Origin: Lachnospiraceae bacterium
GTDB lineage: Bacteria; Bacillota; Clostridia; Lachnospirales; Lachnospiraceae
Length of the DNA: 64,000 nucleotides
Reading direction: 5' to 3'
NCBI GenBank assembly: GCA_910575445.1
Contig: CAJTFW010000001.1
Coordinates: 868,001-932,000, forward strand
Each line of letters opens with the position of its first letter. Position 1 is the stretch's first letter. Below the pieces are notes generated by a model, which had not been told where the DNA came from, did no database searches, and saw only the letters and a list, made by a program, of their open reading frames with translations. Made by a program: the position numbers and the translations under genes. Below, piece after piece: positions 62,363 to 64,000 of this stretch.

Positions 62363-63661
62363 ATGAAAAAAAGAACATTTGTAAAAACTCCATGGTATAG
62401 ACTGGATTTATCAGCAATCGTTTATCCGACATTACAGAGACGAAATTTTTCTTCGGTCTATCGTATTAGTGTGTTGTTAAATAAGAAGATTGACCCGGTT
62501 ATCTTACAGCAGGCGGTAGAGCAGACGATGCCGCGTTTTCCGACATTTAAGGTGGCGATGCGAAAAGGGGTGTTCTGGAGGTATCTAGAGCCTAACCAAA
62601 GTCCAGGGCCTTTTGTGGAGCCGGATATTGTCAATCCTTGTATGCCAATGTCCTTTAAGAGACGGGGACGGTATCTGATTCGCATCTATTATTATGAGAG
62701 GCGGATTTCTCTAGAGGTCTTTCATTCGTTGTCAGATGGCAGTGGGGCACTCTATCTACTGCGTACACTGACTGCGGTGTATCTGCGTCTTTTGGGGTAT
62801 AAGATACCAGATGGACATGGGGTGCTTTCCATAGAGGAGAAACCGGATATGGAGGAGCTAGAAGACGCTTATATTCGCTATGCAAGTTCTAAAGTGCGAC
62901 CGCCCAGAAGCCGTAGCCGGACATATCGGATTCGTGGAACAAAAGAGCCTTTTTATACATTAAATATTATTACCGGAATTTTAGAAGTAGATAAGCTTCT
63001 TTTCGTGACAAAAAAATATAAAGTGACTGTGACAGAATATTTAAATGCAGTGCTTCTCTACGCGATTCTCAGTAAACAGAAAGAAGACCATGTGTTTCGG
63101 GAGCTTCCGGTGTCGATTGCGATGCCGGTGAATCTAAGGCGCTTTTTTCCTTCTAAGACGCTTCGCAACTTTATTACCATGGTCTATCCTTCTGTCGACC
63201 CCAGGATGGGAGAGTATACCTTTGAAGAAGTGCTCTTGCAGGTGCATTATTATATGCGTTACTATCTCAATGATAAATTTTTAAATGCGGATATTACTAC
63301 AAATGCGGCGGTGACACAGAATCTTTTGATTCGGATTGTACCACTGTTTGTAAAGGATATTGTGGTCAGGCAGTTCTATAAAAGGGTGCAGGATAAGCAG
63401 TCCAGCGCCGGACTGACAAATCTTGGGATTGTAGAGGTGCCAGAGGAGATGAGAGCGCATGTGGAGCGTTTTGAAGTGCTGATGGGACAGCCCTTTTCAG
63501 CGCGTACAAACTGTGCAGTGGTTAGTTATGGGAATACTATCAGTATTAGCTTTGCAAGTAGTATTGTAGAGGCAGATGTAGAACGTTTGTTCTTTCGCAA
63601 GCTGGTGCAAGAGGGGATACATGTAAAGATTGAAACAAATCGGAACAGGGGGAATAGCTGA
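62363..63661 (+). CDS. condensation-like / alcohol acetyltransferase-fold protein
   Basis: The protein has 432 residues. The N-terminal half resembles chloramphenicol-acetyltransferase-fold proteins: VYRISVLLNKKIDPVILQQAVEQTMPRFP, and the diagnostic H-x-x-x-D-G as FHSLSDGSG (about 119). The C-terminal half has LNAVLLYAIL and FLAMPVNLRRFFPS-like stretches (SIAMPVNLRRFF). The acyl substrate is unknown. The downstream DUF6320 gene overlaps by one base; this pair with a nearby hydrolase recurs in Clostridia and may act on a lipid or acyl chain. Confidence 0.85.
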   Translation: MKKRTFVKTPWYRLDLSAIVYPTLQRRNFSSVYRISVLLNKKIDPVILQQAVEQTMPRFPTFKVAMRKGVFWRYLEPNQSPGPFVEPDIVNPCMPMSFKRRGRYLIRIYYYERRISLEVFHSLSDGSGALYLLRTLTAVYLRLLGYKIPDGHGVLSIEEKPDMEELEDAYIRYASSKVRPPRSRSRTYRIRGTKEPFYTLNIITGILEVDKLLFVTKKYKVTVTEYLNAVLLYAILSKQKEDHVFRELPVSIAMPVNLRRFFPSKTLRNFITMVYPSVDPRMGEYTFEEVLLQVHYYMRYYLNDKFLNADITTNAAVTQNLLIRIVPLFVKDIVVRQFYKRVQDKQSSAGLTNLGIVEVPEEMRAHVERFEVLMGQPFSARTNCAVVSYGNTISISFASSIVEADVERLFFRKLVQEGIHVKIETNRNRGNS

Positions 63662-64000
63662 TGGCATATTGTGTAAACTGCGGAGTGGAGCTAGATAAGA
63701 CTTGCGAGGTCTGTCCGCTTTGTAATACGCTGGTTCATCATCCAAAGGAGAAGACTGACAGAGTGTCACCTTCTCCATATCCAAGCCGCAGAGGAAATAC
63801 CGACCCTGTGCAGCGTGCAGATGTGACCGTTTTATTAAGTGTGGTACTAGCAGTGACAGCGATTGTATGTGGGCTTTTAAATCTGTTTGTGTTCTATGGA
63901 ACGTATTGGTCTTTGTATGTGATTGGGGGATGCGGGCTTTTGTGGATTTTCTGCCTGCCCGTCTTTTTTCCAAGCTTTTTGGTGTATATGAGTCTGCTGC
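63661..64000 (+). CDS. DUF6320-like zinc-ribbon membrane protein (3' end outside window)
   Basis: The visible 113 residues start MAYCVNCGVELDKTCEVCPLC, a four-cysteine zinc ribbon, followed by a charged linker and two hydrophobic segments (ADVTVLLSVVLAVTAIVCGL, YWSLYVIGGCGLLWIF). The zinc-ribbon plus membrane layout and its coupling to the condensation-like gene fit DUF6320. The rest lies outside the window. Confidence 0.85.
   Translation, partial: MAYCVNCGVELDKTCEVCPLCNTLVHHPKEKTDRVSPSPYPSRRGNTDPVQRADVTVLLSVVLAVTAIVCGLLNLFVFYGTYWSLYVIGGCGLLWIFCLPVFFPSFLVYMSLL

Overview
The window reads as a low-to-mid GC, anaerobic, spore-forming and motile member of the Clostridia, most likely a gut Lachnospiraceae. 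Support comes from small acid-soluble spore protein and GerW genes, flagellins, anaerobic (class III) ribonucleotide reductase, electron-bifurcating NfnAB, FakA/DegV fatty-acid kinase parts, a DUF2953 protein, and strong AGGAGG ribosome binding sites throughout. The species assignment is inference; no 16S or other marker rRNA is present.

Layout. 1-23.4 kb is mostly conserved housekeeping on the + strand: the end of ftsK, a zinc-ribbon membrane protein, nfnA-nfnB, rlmH, a 319-residue protein with polymerase-like palm motifs, a NusG-II-like exported protein, ruvA-ruvB, zapA, a U32 RNA hydroxylase/peptidase, an FtsW/RodA-PBP pair, a Nudix hydrolase, DUF2953, gerW, then (beyond a palindromic element and a reverse-strand PfkB kinase) rpmB, an Asp23 protein, fakA and recG. 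23.4-36.6 kb is an unstable accessory region built on three complete flagellin genes plus at least two decayed flagellin fragments. They share leaders, promoters and terminators, and lie among a disrupted acetyltransferase copy, Rpn/PDDEXK nucleases, an AAA-DUF4143 ATPase, XRE regulators and several pseudogenes. 36.7-50.9 kb carries a MoxR ATPase, a DUF5682 protein, a vWA protein, a SWIM zinc-finger protein and two tandem DUF4132 giants. This is the same set of families as the E. coli yehL-yehM-yehP-yehQ and yehI loci, gathered here in one run. 50.9-64 kb returns to housekeeping: a histidine phosphatase, a DUF6440 miniprotein, miaB, a YitT protein, an ECF S-component, nrdD, a separately encoded glycyl-radical tail, nrdG, a lysine-riboswitch-controlled NhaC-family transporter, degV, an HSL-type hydrolase, a condensation-like protein and a DUF6320 protein cut by the window end.

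The most unusual features are these. (1) The anaerobic ribonucleotide reductase is split: the large chain ends before the glycyl-radical motif, and that motif lies on a short separate reading frame behind a perfect hairpin, with a frame conflict at its start. (2) A family of palindromic intergenic elements is present, with three near-complete copies of about 430 bp and one half copy of 155 bp. Each half is a long hairpin, its outer stem sequence differs between copies, and both arms change together. (3) A second, shorter leader architecture (left motif, variable hairpin, right motif, Shine-Dalgarno) is shared by rpmB and the glycyl-radical tail. (4) The flagellin array has invariant ends and divergent centres. 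(5) The complete Yeh-type MoxR-vWA cluster has a duplicated DUF4132 gene.

No tRNA, rRNA, CRISPR array, complete insertion sequence or prophage was recognised. Function names rest on motifs and family recognition by eye; no database search was run.
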